Positions 8,365-17,060 of a stretch of DNA of 64,000 bases are shown here, piece by piece. Made by a program: the position numbers and the translations under genes. The notes beneath the pieces are model-generated. The model was not told the origin of the DNA and ran no database searches. It saw only the letters and a program-made list of their open reading frames with translations. Every line of letters starts with the position of its first letter. Position 1 is the stretch's first letter. Source of the stretch: Bacillota bacterium (lineage in GTDB: Bacteria; Bacillota; Clostridia; Acetivibrionales; JAEXSP01); contig JAEXSP010000040.1 of NCBI GenBank assembly GCA_023453795.1, forward strand, positions 1 through 64,000, read 5' to 3'.

Positions 8365-9264
8365 CTATTGAAGCGCCGAAGCTCCGCCCACTATTTCGGA
8401 GATTTCCTGTGTGATTGCCGCCTGCCTTGCCCTGTTGTAGAACAGGTTCAAACGGTTGAGCATATCATCGGCATTATTTGTAGCATTATCCATTGCTGTC
8501 ATTCTGGCACTCTGTTCACTTGTAAATGACTCTACGAGAGCACCGTATATGATACCCTTTACATACTTCGGAATCAGTACATCGAAAACCGCTTCAGGAG
8601 AGGGTTCATAGGTCAGGCTTTCATCAATGACTGTTTCTGAAAAATCGCGAGTTACTCCACCGACCGACTTTAGCTCTTCCTTTAAGGATTCAAGTTCCAA
8701 CGGTAGAAGCTTCATGAGTTGCGGCTCTTGCTTCAAGGATGATACTGCCATTGTAAAAATAACATATACTTCATCCAGTTCACCTTTAATGTAACGCTCC
8801 AGGACTATGTCTGTTATATCCTGTGCACGGTAGGTAGTTGGGTTTTGCACAGAATAATCGAAATTCTGATCTACATTGTATCCATGCTTGGTGAAATAGT
8901 TCCTGCCCGTATGTCCGGCAACAAAAAGTATTGAATCCTTGTCTTTTATTTTACTTTCTGCAAGCTTGATAAGATTATGATTATAGCCACCCGCAAGCGT
9001 CATGTCGCCAGTAATAACGAGATAACCCTTTTTACGGCCTTCCGTCTTATCCCTTATATCGAAAAACTTGCTCTCAATATTGCCGCTGTGCTGCAGAATA
9101 TCCGCCATAGTAACCTTAACCTTGTCAAAGTAAGGCAGGGTTTGTTCCAATTGCTGTCTCGCTTTCTTGAGCTTTGCTGCAGAAATAAGCTTCAAAGCTT
9201 TGGTAATCTGCCTTGTCTGTTTAATACTCTTTATTCTCAGCTTAATTTCACGCATACTTGCCAT
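8365..9264 (-). CDS. atpG: F1F0 ATP synthase gamma subunit (rotor shaft)
   Basis: 299 residues. N-terminal MASMREIKLRIKSIKQTRQITKAL and C-terminal coiled coil ending ARQAAITQEISEIVGGASAL are diagnostic of gamma. It transmits rotation from the c-ring into the alpha3beta3 head. The 125-bp gap to atpD contains no gene. Confidence 0.97.
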   Translation of the reverse strand: MASMREIKLRIKSIKQTRQITKALKLISAAKLKKARQQLEQTLPYFDKVKVTMADILQHSGNIESKFFDIRDKTEGRKKGYLVITGDMTLAGGYNHNLIKLAESKIKDKDSILFVAGHTGRNYFTKHGYNVDQNFDYSVQNPTTYRAQDITDIVLERYIKGELDEVYVIFTMAVSSLKQEPQLMKLLPLELESLKEELKSVGGVTRDFSETVIDESLTYEPSPEAVFDVLIPKYVKGIIYGALVESFTSEQSARMTAMDNATNNADDMLNRLNLFYNRARQAAITQEISEIVGGASALQ

Positions 9265-9355
9265 TCATTAATCACCAACCCTTATTATAATGATGAATGT
9301 AGAATGAAAAATAAAGCAATTTCAAACTTACAATCTTCATTAATGAACTACTTTA

Positions 9356-10867
9356 CTATTTTAAGTATGTTCCTTTAAATTCATCAATAGCTTTCTTCAA
9401 AGACTCTTCAACTTCGGGTTTTAATTGCCCTGATTCCGCTATTGACTTCGGTATGTCGGGATATCTGTCCTTAACGAAGCGAAGGAGTTCCGAGTTGAAT
9501 TTGCTGACCCCCTTCGTAGGAATATCCATGAGGTATTTGTTTGTTGCTGCATAAAGTATTATTACCTGGCTTTCAACAGGGTATGGAGTATACTGGGGCT
9601 GCTTCAAGGTTTCCTGAAGTCTTTCTCCCTGTATAAGCCTGTCTCTGGTAGCCTTGTCAAGATCTGATCCGAACTGGGCAAAAACTGCAAGCTCTCTGTA
9701 CTGAGCCAATGTAGTCCTTAACGGACCCGCAATCTTCTTAACCGCTTTTGTCTGAGCGGCACCGCCAACCCTGGACACTGAAAGACCAACGTTAACAGCA
9801 GGCCTTTGGCCCGAGAAGAACAATTCGGTTTCAAGGTATATCTGACCGTCTGTAATAGAAATAACGTTTGTCGGTATATATGCGGAAACGTCGCCTGCGA
9901 GTGTTTCAATTATAGGAAGTGCGGTTATCGAACCTCCGCCTAATTCATCACTGAGCTTTGCAGCCCTTTCCAGTAATCTTGAATGAAGGTAAAATACATC
10001 TCCGGGGTAAGCTTCACGTCCGGGCGGCCTCCTAAGGAGAAGTGACATTGCTCTGTAAGCGACAGCATGCTTCGACAGATCATCGTATACTATTAAAACG
10101 TCTTTATGCTGAGAGTACATGAAATCTTCTGCAATTGCTACGCCTGCGTAAGGAGCTATATACTGAACCGTAGCCATTTCACTGGCTGTAGACGATACAA
10201 TAATCGTATAGTCCATAGCACCGAATTGCTCAAGGGTGTTTACTATTCCTGCAACTGTTGAGGCCTTCTGTCCGATTGCAACATATATGCAGATAACATC
10301 ATGGCCTTTCTGATTGATTATTGTATCAATTGCAATTGCAGTCTTTCCTGTCTGTCTGTCACCGATTATAAGCTCTCTCTGGCCTCTTCCGATAGGAGTA
10401 AGCGCATCGATTGCCATGATACCTGTCTGTAAAGGCGTGTCTACACCTTTTCTGTCAATAACGCCGGGAGCAAGGAATTCTATCGGCCTGAATTTGTCGG
10501 TCGCTAGCTCTCCCTTGCCATCCAACGGAATGCCAAGCGGGTTTACAACCCTGCCTATCAACGCGTTTCCGACAGGTACTTCAACAGTTCTCCCTGTTGA
10601 TTTTACTACAGTGCCTTCTTTGATTTCTTCCCCATCACCAAGAAGAACACAGCCTACGTTGTCTTCCTCAAGGTTCAATGCCATTCCTCTGATGCCGTTT
10701 TCAAATTCCAGAAGCTCACCGTACATACAGTTACCAAGACCGTATATTCTGGCTATTCCATCGCCTGACTGTAAAACGTACCCGACATCTTCTGTTTTCG
10801 TTTTGACTCCGTAGTTTTCAATCTGCTGCTTTATGATTGAACTTATCTCTTCGGGCTTTAACTTCAT
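9356..10867 (-). CDS. atpA: F1F0 ATP synthase alpha subunit
   Basis: 503 residues, full length. P-loop GDRQTGKT lies near residue 170, and the SVSRVGGAAQTKAVKK region with the arginine that completes the catalytic site on beta is present. Forms the non-catalytic nucleotide sites of F1. GAGGTG ahead of the ATG. Confidence 0.98.
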   Translation of the reverse strand: MKLKPEEISSIIKQQIENYGVKTKTEDVGYVLQSGDGIARIYGLGNCMYGELLEFENGIRGMALNLEEDNVGCVLLGDGEEIKEGTVVKSTGRTVEVPVGNALIGRVVNPLGIPLDGKGELATDKFRPIEFLAPGVIDRKGVDTPLQTGIMAIDALTPIGRGQRELIIGDRQTGKTAIAIDTIINQKGHDVICIYVAIGQKASTVAGIVNTLEQFGAMDYTIIVSSTASEMATVQYIAPYAGVAIAEDFMYSQHKDVLIVYDDLSKHAVAYRAMSLLLRRPPGREAYPGDVFYLHSRLLERAAKLSDELGGGSITALPIIETLAGDVSAYIPTNVISITDGQIYLETELFFSGQRPAVNVGLSVSRVGGAAQTKAVKKIAGPLRTTLAQYRELAVFAQFGSDLDKATRDRLIQGERLQETLKQPQYTPYPVESQVIILYAATNKYLMDIPTKGVSKFNSELLRFVKDRYPDIPKSIAESGQLKPEVEESLKKAIDEFKGTYLK

Positions 10868-10967
10868 AAAATCACCTCGTATGTTAAATAGAAATCATAA
10901 TCAATTAATACAGAATACAGGAAAACATGTTTTTATTTATCATTCACAATTCTGAATTGTCCGGAGG

Positions 10968-11504
10968 TTATTTGCTCAGAATCATATTCCTCAAAGCATC
11001 AAGCCTTCCCTTAATCGAACCGTCCACAACCTCGTCGCCTATTTTAATTTTGATTCCGCCGAGAATCCCGTCGTCTATCTCAAGGGTCGCCTTGACGGAG
11101 GATGCATTGTAGATTTCCCGGTACTTATCCTTAATTATTTTAATCTGGTCTTCCGAGAGGGGAGACGTAGATATTATTGTCATGCTCAGAACATTCTTTT
11201 CCTTATCAGCCAGACTTACAAACTCCTCGAATATACCCGGAAGGAACTTGATCCTGCCCTTATCCAGCACAAGCATAAGAAAATTTAAGAGTTCAGGCTT
11301 AACATTTCCGTCAAAGACTTCCTTCAAAGCGCCCTTTTTAACTTCAGTGCTTATTTCCGGACTTAGAAGGAAGAACCTGAAATCCTCCTGATCGTTGAAG
11401 ATGTCAACGATGCTTTGAAAATCCTGCTCGAAGGTATCTATTTCCTTCATTTGCACTGACAGATTAATAAGTGCTTCCGCGTACCTTTTCTCTATTAAAG
11501 GCAT
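10968..11504 (-). CDS. atpH: F1F0 ATP synthase delta subunit
   Basis: 178 residues with the delta pattern: N-terminal helical bundle (MPLIEKRYAEALINLS; FFLLSPEIS) and the C-terminal DDGILGGIKIKIGDEVVDGSIKGRL motif region. It links the peripheral stalk to the top of F1. Its start overlaps the atpF stop by one base (TAATG). Confidence 0.96.
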   Translation of the reverse strand: MPLIEKRYAEALINLSVQMKEIDTFEQDFQSIVDIFNDQEDFRFFLLSPEISTEVKKGALKEVFDGNVKPELLNFLMLVLDKGRIKFLPGIFEEFVSLADKEKNVLSMTIISTSPLSEDQIKIIKDKYREIYNASSVKATLEIDDGILGGIKIKIGDEVVDGSIKGRLDALRNMILSK

Positions 11505-11998
11505 TATGCAGCACCTACCTCATCAATGAATTTGTCTACGAGCTTCCTGTTTACATCGGTATCCATATTGGCTTCAAGCACTTTGGAAGCAGCAGCAAGA
11601 GCAAGACCTGCGACCTGCGATTTGACATCCTTCAGCAGTTCTTCCTTCTCACGGTCGATTTCTTCTCTTGCTTTAGCAAGAATGCTTTCGGCTTCACTTC
11701 TTGCGGCGGCTATTATTTCATCATATTCTTTTCCGGCTCTGCTGCGGGCTTCATTAAGAATATTGTCAGCCTCTACCTTTGCAGAATGAAGCTTCTCGGC
11801 ATACTGAGTTTTAAGCTCTGCTGCTTCTGCCTTGGATTTTTCTGCATTGTCTATGGAATCCTTTATGGATTTTGTCCTGTTATCCATGAACTGGGTCACA
11901 CGCTTGAACAGAAACTTCTTCATAAGAATGTAAAATACAATCAGGTTTATAAAAGTGATGAGCCATGTCCATTGATTGAGGTTTAAGCCATTAAGCAT
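11504..11998 (-). CDS. atpF: F1F0 ATP synthase b subunit (peripheral stalk)
   Basis: 164 residues: one N-terminal membrane helix (WTWLITFINLIVFYILMKKF) followed by a long, charged, alanine-rich coiled coil, as expected for subunit b. Translationally coupled to atpH. Confidence 0.96.
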   Translation of the reverse strand: MLNGLNLNQWTWLITFINLIVFYILMKKFLFKRVTQFMDNRTKSIKDSIDNAEKSKAEAAELKTQYAEKLHSAKVEADNILNEARSRAGKEYDEIIAAARSEAESILAKAREEIDREKEELLKDVKSQVAGLALAAASKVLEANMDTDVNRKLVDKFIDEVGAA

Positions 11999-12130
11999 CT
12001 ATATTCACCCTTTCAAACTGTAAAAATATCTAGCAAGGTTATTTTTCATAATAAAAAAACTATGTTACAATACCATTTCGTTGATAATAAATTATTGTTT
12101 TAACTCGTTTTCAAAAATCGTAATTATGCA

Positions 12131-12151
12131 GGGGGGAATAATCTTCCCCCC
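12131..12151 (-). other. Intercistronic stem-loop between atpE and atpF
   Basis: GGGGGGAA (12131-12138) and TTCCCCCC (12144-12151) form a perfect 8-bp stem with a 5-nt loop in the 177-bp atpE-atpF gap. In the direction of transcription no U-tract follows, so an mRNA stabiliser or partial attenuator favouring atpE is more likely than a full terminator. Confidence 0.7.
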
Positions 12152-12175
12152 TAAAAAATCTGCATAAGTACAAAA

Positions 12176-12400
12176 TCAAGTTACTATCTTACCGACTAAC
12201 ATAATAGCTACAACAAGGCCATAAATGGCTGTTACTTCAGAGAGAGTCGATAGAATAAGAGTATTGGTCAATATCTTACCAGATGCCTCCGGGTTCCTTG
12301 AAACCCCCTCAGCAGCTTTAGAAGCTGCAATTCCTATACCTATACCTGCACCCAAACCTGTGAATGCAGCTATACCTGCACCAATTGCTATTAAACCCAT
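12176..12400 (-). CDS. atpE: F1F0 ATP synthase c subunit (rotor ring)
   Basis: 74 residues, two membrane helices, with the glycine-rich first helix (GLGAGIGIGIAASKAAEG), the polar loop SRNPEA and the ion-binding carboxylate Glu55 in LSEVTAIYGL. Positions corresponding to the Na+ ligands Gln32 and Ser66 of Ilyobacter are Ile22 and Val56 here, while Thr57 and Tyr60 match Thr67 and Tyr70. Proton coupling is therefore more likely than Na+, though this is inference. It has the strongest ribosome site of the operon (AAGGAGGTG), fitting the need for many copies. Confidence 0.97.
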   Translation of the reverse strand: MGLIAIGAGIAAFTGLGAGIGIGIAASKAAEGVSRNPEASGKILTNTLILSTLSEVTAIYGLVVAIMLVGKIVT

Positions 12401-12414
12401 TAGAATTCACCTCC

Positions 12415-13158
12415 TTATTCAATAGCTTCCCTAATGTAAAATGCTGAAAGAAATACAAATATAAAAGCTTGCAAGCATGCATCAAACATATCAAAGAAGA
12501 AACCTGCCACTGGTGCGAGTATTAATGGCTGAACATGTGATATTACCAGTTCCATTACTATGAAAGACGCCAGCAGATTTCCGAATAGTCGCAAGGACAG
12601 GGACAGGAACCTTGTTCCATAGTCCATTATATTAAATGGAATCATTACAGGATTAGGCTTTGCAAAACCTTTTAGCCAGCCGCCGACACCTTTATACCTG
12701 ATAGATGAAAATAAGACAAGCATTATTGACATTGCACCCATTGTTACTGTGACATTCAAATCAGTTGTTGGGGCGATAATGGAGTAATTGGGCCAATGCT
12801 CAAAAAACTTAAGCCCCGTGATATGATAAAGCTGTTCTCCCTTAGGTATAATACTAAATAGCGGAGACATATTGGCTGCAACCAGGAAAATGAATATTGA
12901 ACCGAAATAAGGGGCAAAGTCCCTCCAGTGATGACCGATGTTTTCTTTTGCCGTATTGTTAATAGTTTCAACTATTAGCTCGGCAATGTTCTGCTTTCCC
13001 TCGGGAATCGTTTTCAGCTTTCTTGTAAATATGTAAGCCAGAAGCAGCATTACTGCCATTACTATCCACATTGTGATTATAGTGCTTGTTATGGGTATTG
13101 TCTGCCCGAAAACATGGATTTTGAAAACGACATTTTGCTCCATTACATTACCTTCCAT
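12415..13158 (-). CDS. atpB: F1F0 ATP synthase a subunit
   Basis: About 247 residues with five to six membrane helices and the conserved arginine helix (LSLRLFGNLLASFIVMELV). It provides the ion half-channels facing the c-ring. I prefer the ATG at 13158 (MEGNVMEQN), eight bases after GAGGGTG; a GTG two codons upstream is too close to that site, and an ATG at 13143 is also possible. Confidence 0.95.
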   Translation of the reverse strand: MEGNVMEQNVVFKIHVFGQTIPITSTIITMWIVMAVMLLLAYIFTRKLKTIPEGKQNIAELIVETINNTAKENIGHHWRDFAPYFGSIFIFLVAANMSPLFSIIPKGEQLYHITGLKFFEHWPNYSIIAPTTDLNVTVTMGAMSIMLVLFSSIRYKGVGGWLKGFAKPNPVMIPFNIMDYGTRFLSLSLRLFGNLLASFIVMELVISHVQPLILAPVAGFFFDMFDACLQAFIFVFLSAFYIREAIE

Positions 13159-13173
13159 AAACACAACACCCTC

Positions 13174-13578
13174 TTATTCAAAATTGTTATGAGTAATTTT
13201 TAAGGCTTCGGTTATGCCGTTCAGCATCAATACAAAAGGCACAAGCACCAAACCTGCTGTAAATCCTGCAAAAGCCCAGAGACTTATCTTATAAAACACA
13301 AACATCAGAAACACTAATATTATTTGATTAATAATAAAGAATATTACAGTTTTCAAACCTGCATGCCTAGATTCACCATAATCCGCTGCAGTGGACAGTA
13401 TCTCCTTGAAAAGCAGTGCATTCGAACTAAACCTGAGAGTGCACAGCAGACTGCCGGGAAATAATCCGAGCAATACCAGCCACCTTTTGTCTAAAAGCAC
13501 TATATCAAATATCGATAAAATAATGAAAAAGATTAGCACTCTTTTTGCAACAAATATTTCAAGTTTGCTCTTTAACAA
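13174..13578 (-). CDS. atpI: ATP synthase subunit I-like membrane protein
   Basis: 134 residues with four predicted membrane helices, directly upstream of atpB and 15 bp from it, the usual place of the atpI / UncI-type assembly factor that helps c-ring formation. Sequence in this family is poorly conserved, so the assignment rests mainly on size, topology and position. The start is TTG behind a weak site (GGCAGGA), which would keep expression low. First gene of the operon. Confidence 0.75.
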   Translation of the reverse strand: MLKSKLEIFVAKRVLIFFIILSIFDIVLLDKRWLVLLGLFPGSLLCTLRFSSNALLFKEILSTAADYGESRHAGLKTVIFFIINQIILVFLMFVFYKISLWAFAGFTAGLVLVPFVLMLNGITEALKITHNNFE

Positions 13579-13607
13579 TTTATCCTGCCTCTTCTTGAAG
13601 ATTCTAT

Positions 13608-13634
13608 TAAAGTTTTAGCGCTAGATGCCGATAA
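13608..13634 (+). promoter_or_regulatory. Sigma-D (sigma-28) flagellar promoter for motAB
   Basis: TAAA (13608-13611), a 15-bp spacer, then GCCGATAA (13627-13634): an exact match to the TAAA-N15-GCCGATAA consensus of FliA / SigD. It lies 210 bp upstream of motA and reads towards it, placing the stator genes in the late flagellar regulon. Confidence 0.85.
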
Positions 13635-13843
13635 TAAAAATATGCAAAAGGACTTTCGTGTAACAAACACTAAAAGCCCCACTGATAATGCATCTCGCAA
13701 AAATAAATTATTACAATAATAACATAGTAATGTATAATTTACAATACTCTGTTTGACTTTTTTTTAACAATTTTTTTTAAGGTTAGCTAAAGAAAACAGG
13801 TATTATTCGAAAGACAAAATGAGATAATTTTAGGAGTGGTCAA

Positions 13844-14638
13844 ATGGACATTACAGCAATACTTGGGCTTATTATAGGGTTTGGTGGCGTATTACTGGGT
13901 AATGCTGAAGAAGGGGGTTCGCCTGCGGGCCTGATAAGCATAGCCGCTGTCTTAATTGTTTTCGGTGGCGGAACAGGCGCTTTGCTCTCGGCATTTCCCT
14001 TATCAGAGATTAAAAAGCTGCCTATGGCTATTAAGTCAGTATTCTTCCAGAAAAAATACAATGAAATTGAAATCATAAACCAATTGGCGGAACTATCTGA
14101 GAAAGCCAGAAAAGACGGCTTGCTGAGTTTGGAGCAGGATGCACAGAACAATCCAAATGATATGATCCGAAAGGGCCTTGCATTGGTTGTCGACGGCATA
14201 GAAACTGAAGTTATAAAGGATATTCTGCAAAGGGAAGTAGAACTGCATGAAAGCATCAGTGAGTCTTCGGCAAAGATGTTGGAGGCCCTTGGGGGTTTTT
14301 TCCCGACGATGGGCGTTTTGGGAACGGTTATGGGTATGGTTAGTATCCTGAAGGATTTATCCAATCCGGATGAACTGGGACCGAAGATTTCATCAGCATT
14401 CCTTGCAACACTTTATGGAGTTGGTTTCGCAAACCTTGTATTTCTTCCGTGGGCCGGAAAAATAAAGGTTAAGGCTGAAAGAGAAAAGATGATAAATGAT
14501 TTAATAATAGAAGGTCTGTTATCCATTCAGGCAGGCGAGAACCCGAGAATCATCAAAGAAAAATTGAACCTCGCATTACTGGAAAAGATGAACGGCGGAG
14601 GTTCTAAAAAAGATGAAAAGGTTGAAGCAGAGGGGTAG
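13844..14638 (+). CDS. motA: Flagellar motor stator protein MotA
   Basis: 264 residues, four membrane helices. The N-terminal GLIIGFGGVLLGNAEEGG, the cytoplasmic domain and the late helices (MLEALGGFFPTMGVLGTVMGMV; FLATLYGVGFANLVFLPWA) are typical of MotA. With MotB it forms the ion-conducting stator that drives the flagellar rotor. AGGAGTGG precedes the ATG. Five bases separate it from motB. Confidence 0.95.
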   Translation: MDITAILGLIIGFGGVLLGNAEEGGSPAGLISIAAVLIVFGGGTGALLSAFPLSEIKKLPMAIKSVFFQKKYNEIEIINQLAELSEKARKDGLLSLEQDAQNNPNDMIRKGLALVVDGIETEVIKDILQREVELHESISESSAKMLEALGGFFPTMGVLGTVMGMVSILKDLSNPDELGPKISSAFLATLYGVGFANLVFLPWAGKIKVKAEREKMINDLIIEGLLSIQAGENPRIIKEKLNLALLEKMNGGGSKKDEKVEAEG

Positions 14639-14643
14639 TTTAA

Positions 14644-15486
14644 ATGGGAAAAAAAGTTGAAAAAGATACTTCCGAGAGATGGCTCCTTACTTATGCGGAT
14701 CTTATGAACCTGCTTCTGATTCTATTTATACTGTTATATTCTATGAGCCAGATCGATAGTCAGAAATTCACTCAGTTGGCACAGTCCTTAAGGGAAGCCT
14801 TCGGAACAAGCGCTTCTTCTACATACAACGATACAGGCGGAAACGGAAATTCAGTGATTCCGCTTGACAATACCGCACCATCGCCTGTCATTCCGGCTAC
14901 TGTAGAACAGCAGGCAATGGACTCGGTACAGAAGGAAGTTGAGGAGCTGGCTAAAAGGGGCGGTTTGGAAGGCAAGGTAGATGTTAAGATGGAGGAGAGG
15001 GGAATAGTCATTTCAATGACGGCTCAGTTCCTCTTCAGGTCGGGACGAGCGGAAATAGAAGCTGAACCTAAACCGACTCTGGTTGAAATCGGGAAGCTAT
15101 TGAAAGCATTTACGGGAAATCGTATTAGAGTTGAAGGACATACCGATTCCGACCCGTTGGCAAGGGGATCAGTATATATTGACAACCAGGGACTGTCCTC
15201 TGCCCGTGCGGATAATGTTTTAAGGCTTCTTGTAAAAAGTGCAGGAGTCAAACCGGAGTTGATTTCTTCGGCAGGCTATGGGGATACGATCCCGGTAGCA
15301 TCAAATACAACTGTAGAAGGCAAGGCGAAAAACAGAAGGGTTGATATTGTAATTCTCAAAAACATATATAGCTCAAGTGAACCCGTCAAGTCTACCGCTG
15401 GTTCGATTAACAAGACCGGCAGCGGGATTGACCAAAACGCAGCTGAGAAGTCAGGCAACGCTGCTACAGTTACAGAAAGTCCATAA
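14644..15486 (+). CDS. motB: Flagellar motor stator protein MotB
   Basis: 280 residues. A short cytoplasmic start is followed by one membrane helix containing the ion-carrying aspartate (RWLLTYADLMNLLLILFILL; Asp near residue 19). After a low-complexity linker comes an OmpA-like peptidoglycan-binding domain (VEGHTDSDPL; NRRVDIVIL). It anchors the stator to the wall. The C-terminal 40 residues are Ser/Thr/Asn-rich and lie outside the family core. Confidence 0.95.
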   Translation: MGKKVEKDTSERWLLTYADLMNLLLILFILLYSMSQIDSQKFTQLAQSLREAFGTSASSTYNDTGGNGNSVIPLDNTAPSPVIPATVEQQAMDSVQKEVEELAKRGGLEGKVDVKMEERGIVISMTAQFLFRSGRAEIEAEPKPTLVEIGKLLKAFTGNRIRVEGHTDSDPLARGSVYIDNQGLSSARADNVLRLLVKSAGVKPELISSAGYGDTIPVASNTTVEGKAKNRRVDIVILKNIYSSSEPVKSTAGSINKTGSGIDQNAAEKSGNAATVTESP

Positions 15487-15504
15487 ACCGGGTAAAATTA
15501 ATGG

Positions 15505-15540
15505 GGTAAGTCCTTCATATGGAATGGAAGACTTACCTTT
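15505..15540 (+). terminator. Terminator after motB
   Basis: GGTAAGTC-C-TTC (15505-15516) pairs with GAAG-ACTTACC (15527-15537) with one bulged C, followed by a short TTT run. Confidence 0.75.
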
Positions 15541-15703
15541 AACACATTCTGCCTAATAACAAAACACCAATGTTATTTCATTTATTGGCCGACGTCCTTT
15601 AAAATAATTATAAAATTTCTAAAAATTTCGTAATTTTCTGATAAAAGTGATATAATAATTCTGGATTGTTTTTCTATGCAAATGATAAAGGCGGGTGTAT
15701 ATA

Positions 15704-16963
15704 TTGGACAAGTTGGTGATTGTAGGGCAGAAGCCGCTTAACGGAGAGGTATATATAAGTGGTGCAAAGAATGCTGCGGTTGCGATAATACCTGCAGCGC
15801 TGTTAATAGATGGGCCCTGCAGAATAGAAAACGTCCCGGATATCAGTGATGTCCGGTTGCTTAATGATATTCTCGGCGAATTGGGCGCAAAAACGGAGTA
15901 CGTTGACAAGAATACGATAGATATTGATGCAAGCAATGTGAATTCATATGTTGCAACATATGAGATGGTAAGAAGTATGCGAGCCTCCTATTATCTGCTT
16001 GGTGCTCTTGTGGGCAGGTTTAAAAGGGCGGAAGTGTCTCTCCCGGGAGGATGTGATTTTGGCTTTAGGCCAATGGATCAGCATATTAAAGGCTTTGAAG
16101 CGATGGGCGCCAAGGTGGAGATCGAGCATGGCATAGTCAAGGTATATGCGGATAAACTGGTTGGAAGCCAGATATATCTTGATATAGTAAGCGTAGGCGC
16201 AACTATAAATCTGATGCTCGCTGCGGTTAAGGCAGAAGGCGTCACTACGATAGAGAACGCTGCAAAGGAGCCCCATATAGTTGATATTGCTAACTTCCTC
16301 AACGCAATGGGTGCAAACATTAAAGGAGCGGGAACAGACGTCATTAAGATTAAGGGCGTTGAAAAATTGAATGGGAATGCTACTCATTCAATCATACCTG
16401 ACCAGATAGAAGCAGGAACTTTTATGATTGCTGCAGCCGCTACAAGAGGTGATGTTATTGTAAGGAACATCATTCCAAAACATATGGAATCCCTTAGTGC
16501 AAAGCTGATAGAAATGAATGTAAAGATAGAAGAGGATGAGGATTGGATAAGGGTAATCGGCAATAATCCAATTCAAAAGGCAAATATTAAAACTCTGCCT
16601 TACCCGGGATTTCCGACAGACCTCCACCCTCCTACGACGGTGCTCTTATGTCTTGCGGAAGGCACCAGCACAATAACAGAGGGCATATGGGATCTTCGAT
16701 TTCAATATGTTGACGAACTGAAGCGCATGGGTGCCAAGATCAAGGTAGAAGGAAGAATGGCTGTCATCGAAGGCGGCAGCAAGCTTTCCGGTGCACCAAT
16801 CAAGGCGACGGATCTAAGAGCGGGAGCTGCGATGGTTGTTGCCGGACTCGTTGCAGAGGGCAAGACAGTGGTACATGACATCAAATACATTGACAGAGGC
16901 TATGAAAATTTTGAAGAAAAGCTTAGAAGTCTGGGAGCAGATATAGAACGAATTACGGAATAA
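15704..16963 (+). CDS. murA: UDP-N-acetylglucosamine 1-carboxyvinyltransferase
   Basis: About 419 residues, full length. It transfers enolpyruvate from PEP to UDP-GlcNAc, the first committed step of peptidoglycan synthesis, in the cytoplasm. The N-terminal SGAKNAAVAI with the catalytic lysine and the active-site loop LPGGCDFGFRPMDQH are both seen; the cysteine attacked by fosfomycin is present. TTG at 15704 behind GGCGGGTG is preferred; an in-frame GTG three codons earlier overlaps that site. Firmicutes often carry two murA genes, and which one this is cannot be told here. Confidence 0.95.
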   Translation: MDKLVIVGQKPLNGEVYISGAKNAAVAIIPAALLIDGPCRIENVPDISDVRLLNDILGELGAKTEYVDKNTIDIDASNVNSYVATYEMVRSMRASYYLLGALVGRFKRAEVSLPGGCDFGFRPMDQHIKGFEAMGAKVEIEHGIVKVYADKLVGSQIYLDIVSVGATINLMLAAVKAEGVTTIENAAKEPHIVDIANFLNAMGANIKGAGTDVIKIKGVEKLNGNATHSIIPDQIEAGTFMIAAAATRGDVIVRNIIPKHMESLSAKLIEMNVKIEEDEDWIRVIGNNPIQKANIKTLPYPGFPTDLHPPTTVLLCLAEGTSTITEGIWDLRFQYVDELKRMGAKIKVEGRMAVIEGGSKLSGAPIKATDLRAGAAMVVAGLVAEGKTVVHDIKYIDRGYENFEEKLRSLGADIERITE

Positions 16964-17023
16964 TACATAGGAAAGCAGGAGCTGTAAGCCTCTTGCAGGC
17001 CGCTTCACGGCAAAACTAAATTG

Positions 17024-17039
17024 CCCCTCCCGGGAGGGG
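17024..17039 (+). other. Perfect GC palindrome over the leader of the WalJ-type gene
   Basis: CCCCTCCCGGGAGGGG is a 16-bp perfect palindrome immediately before GGGGGTGG, the likely ribosome site of the next gene. There is no U-tract. It could affect translation or be an mRNA end structure of murA. Confidence 0.4.
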
Positions 17040-17060
17040 TGGGGGTGGAAACTTTTACTT

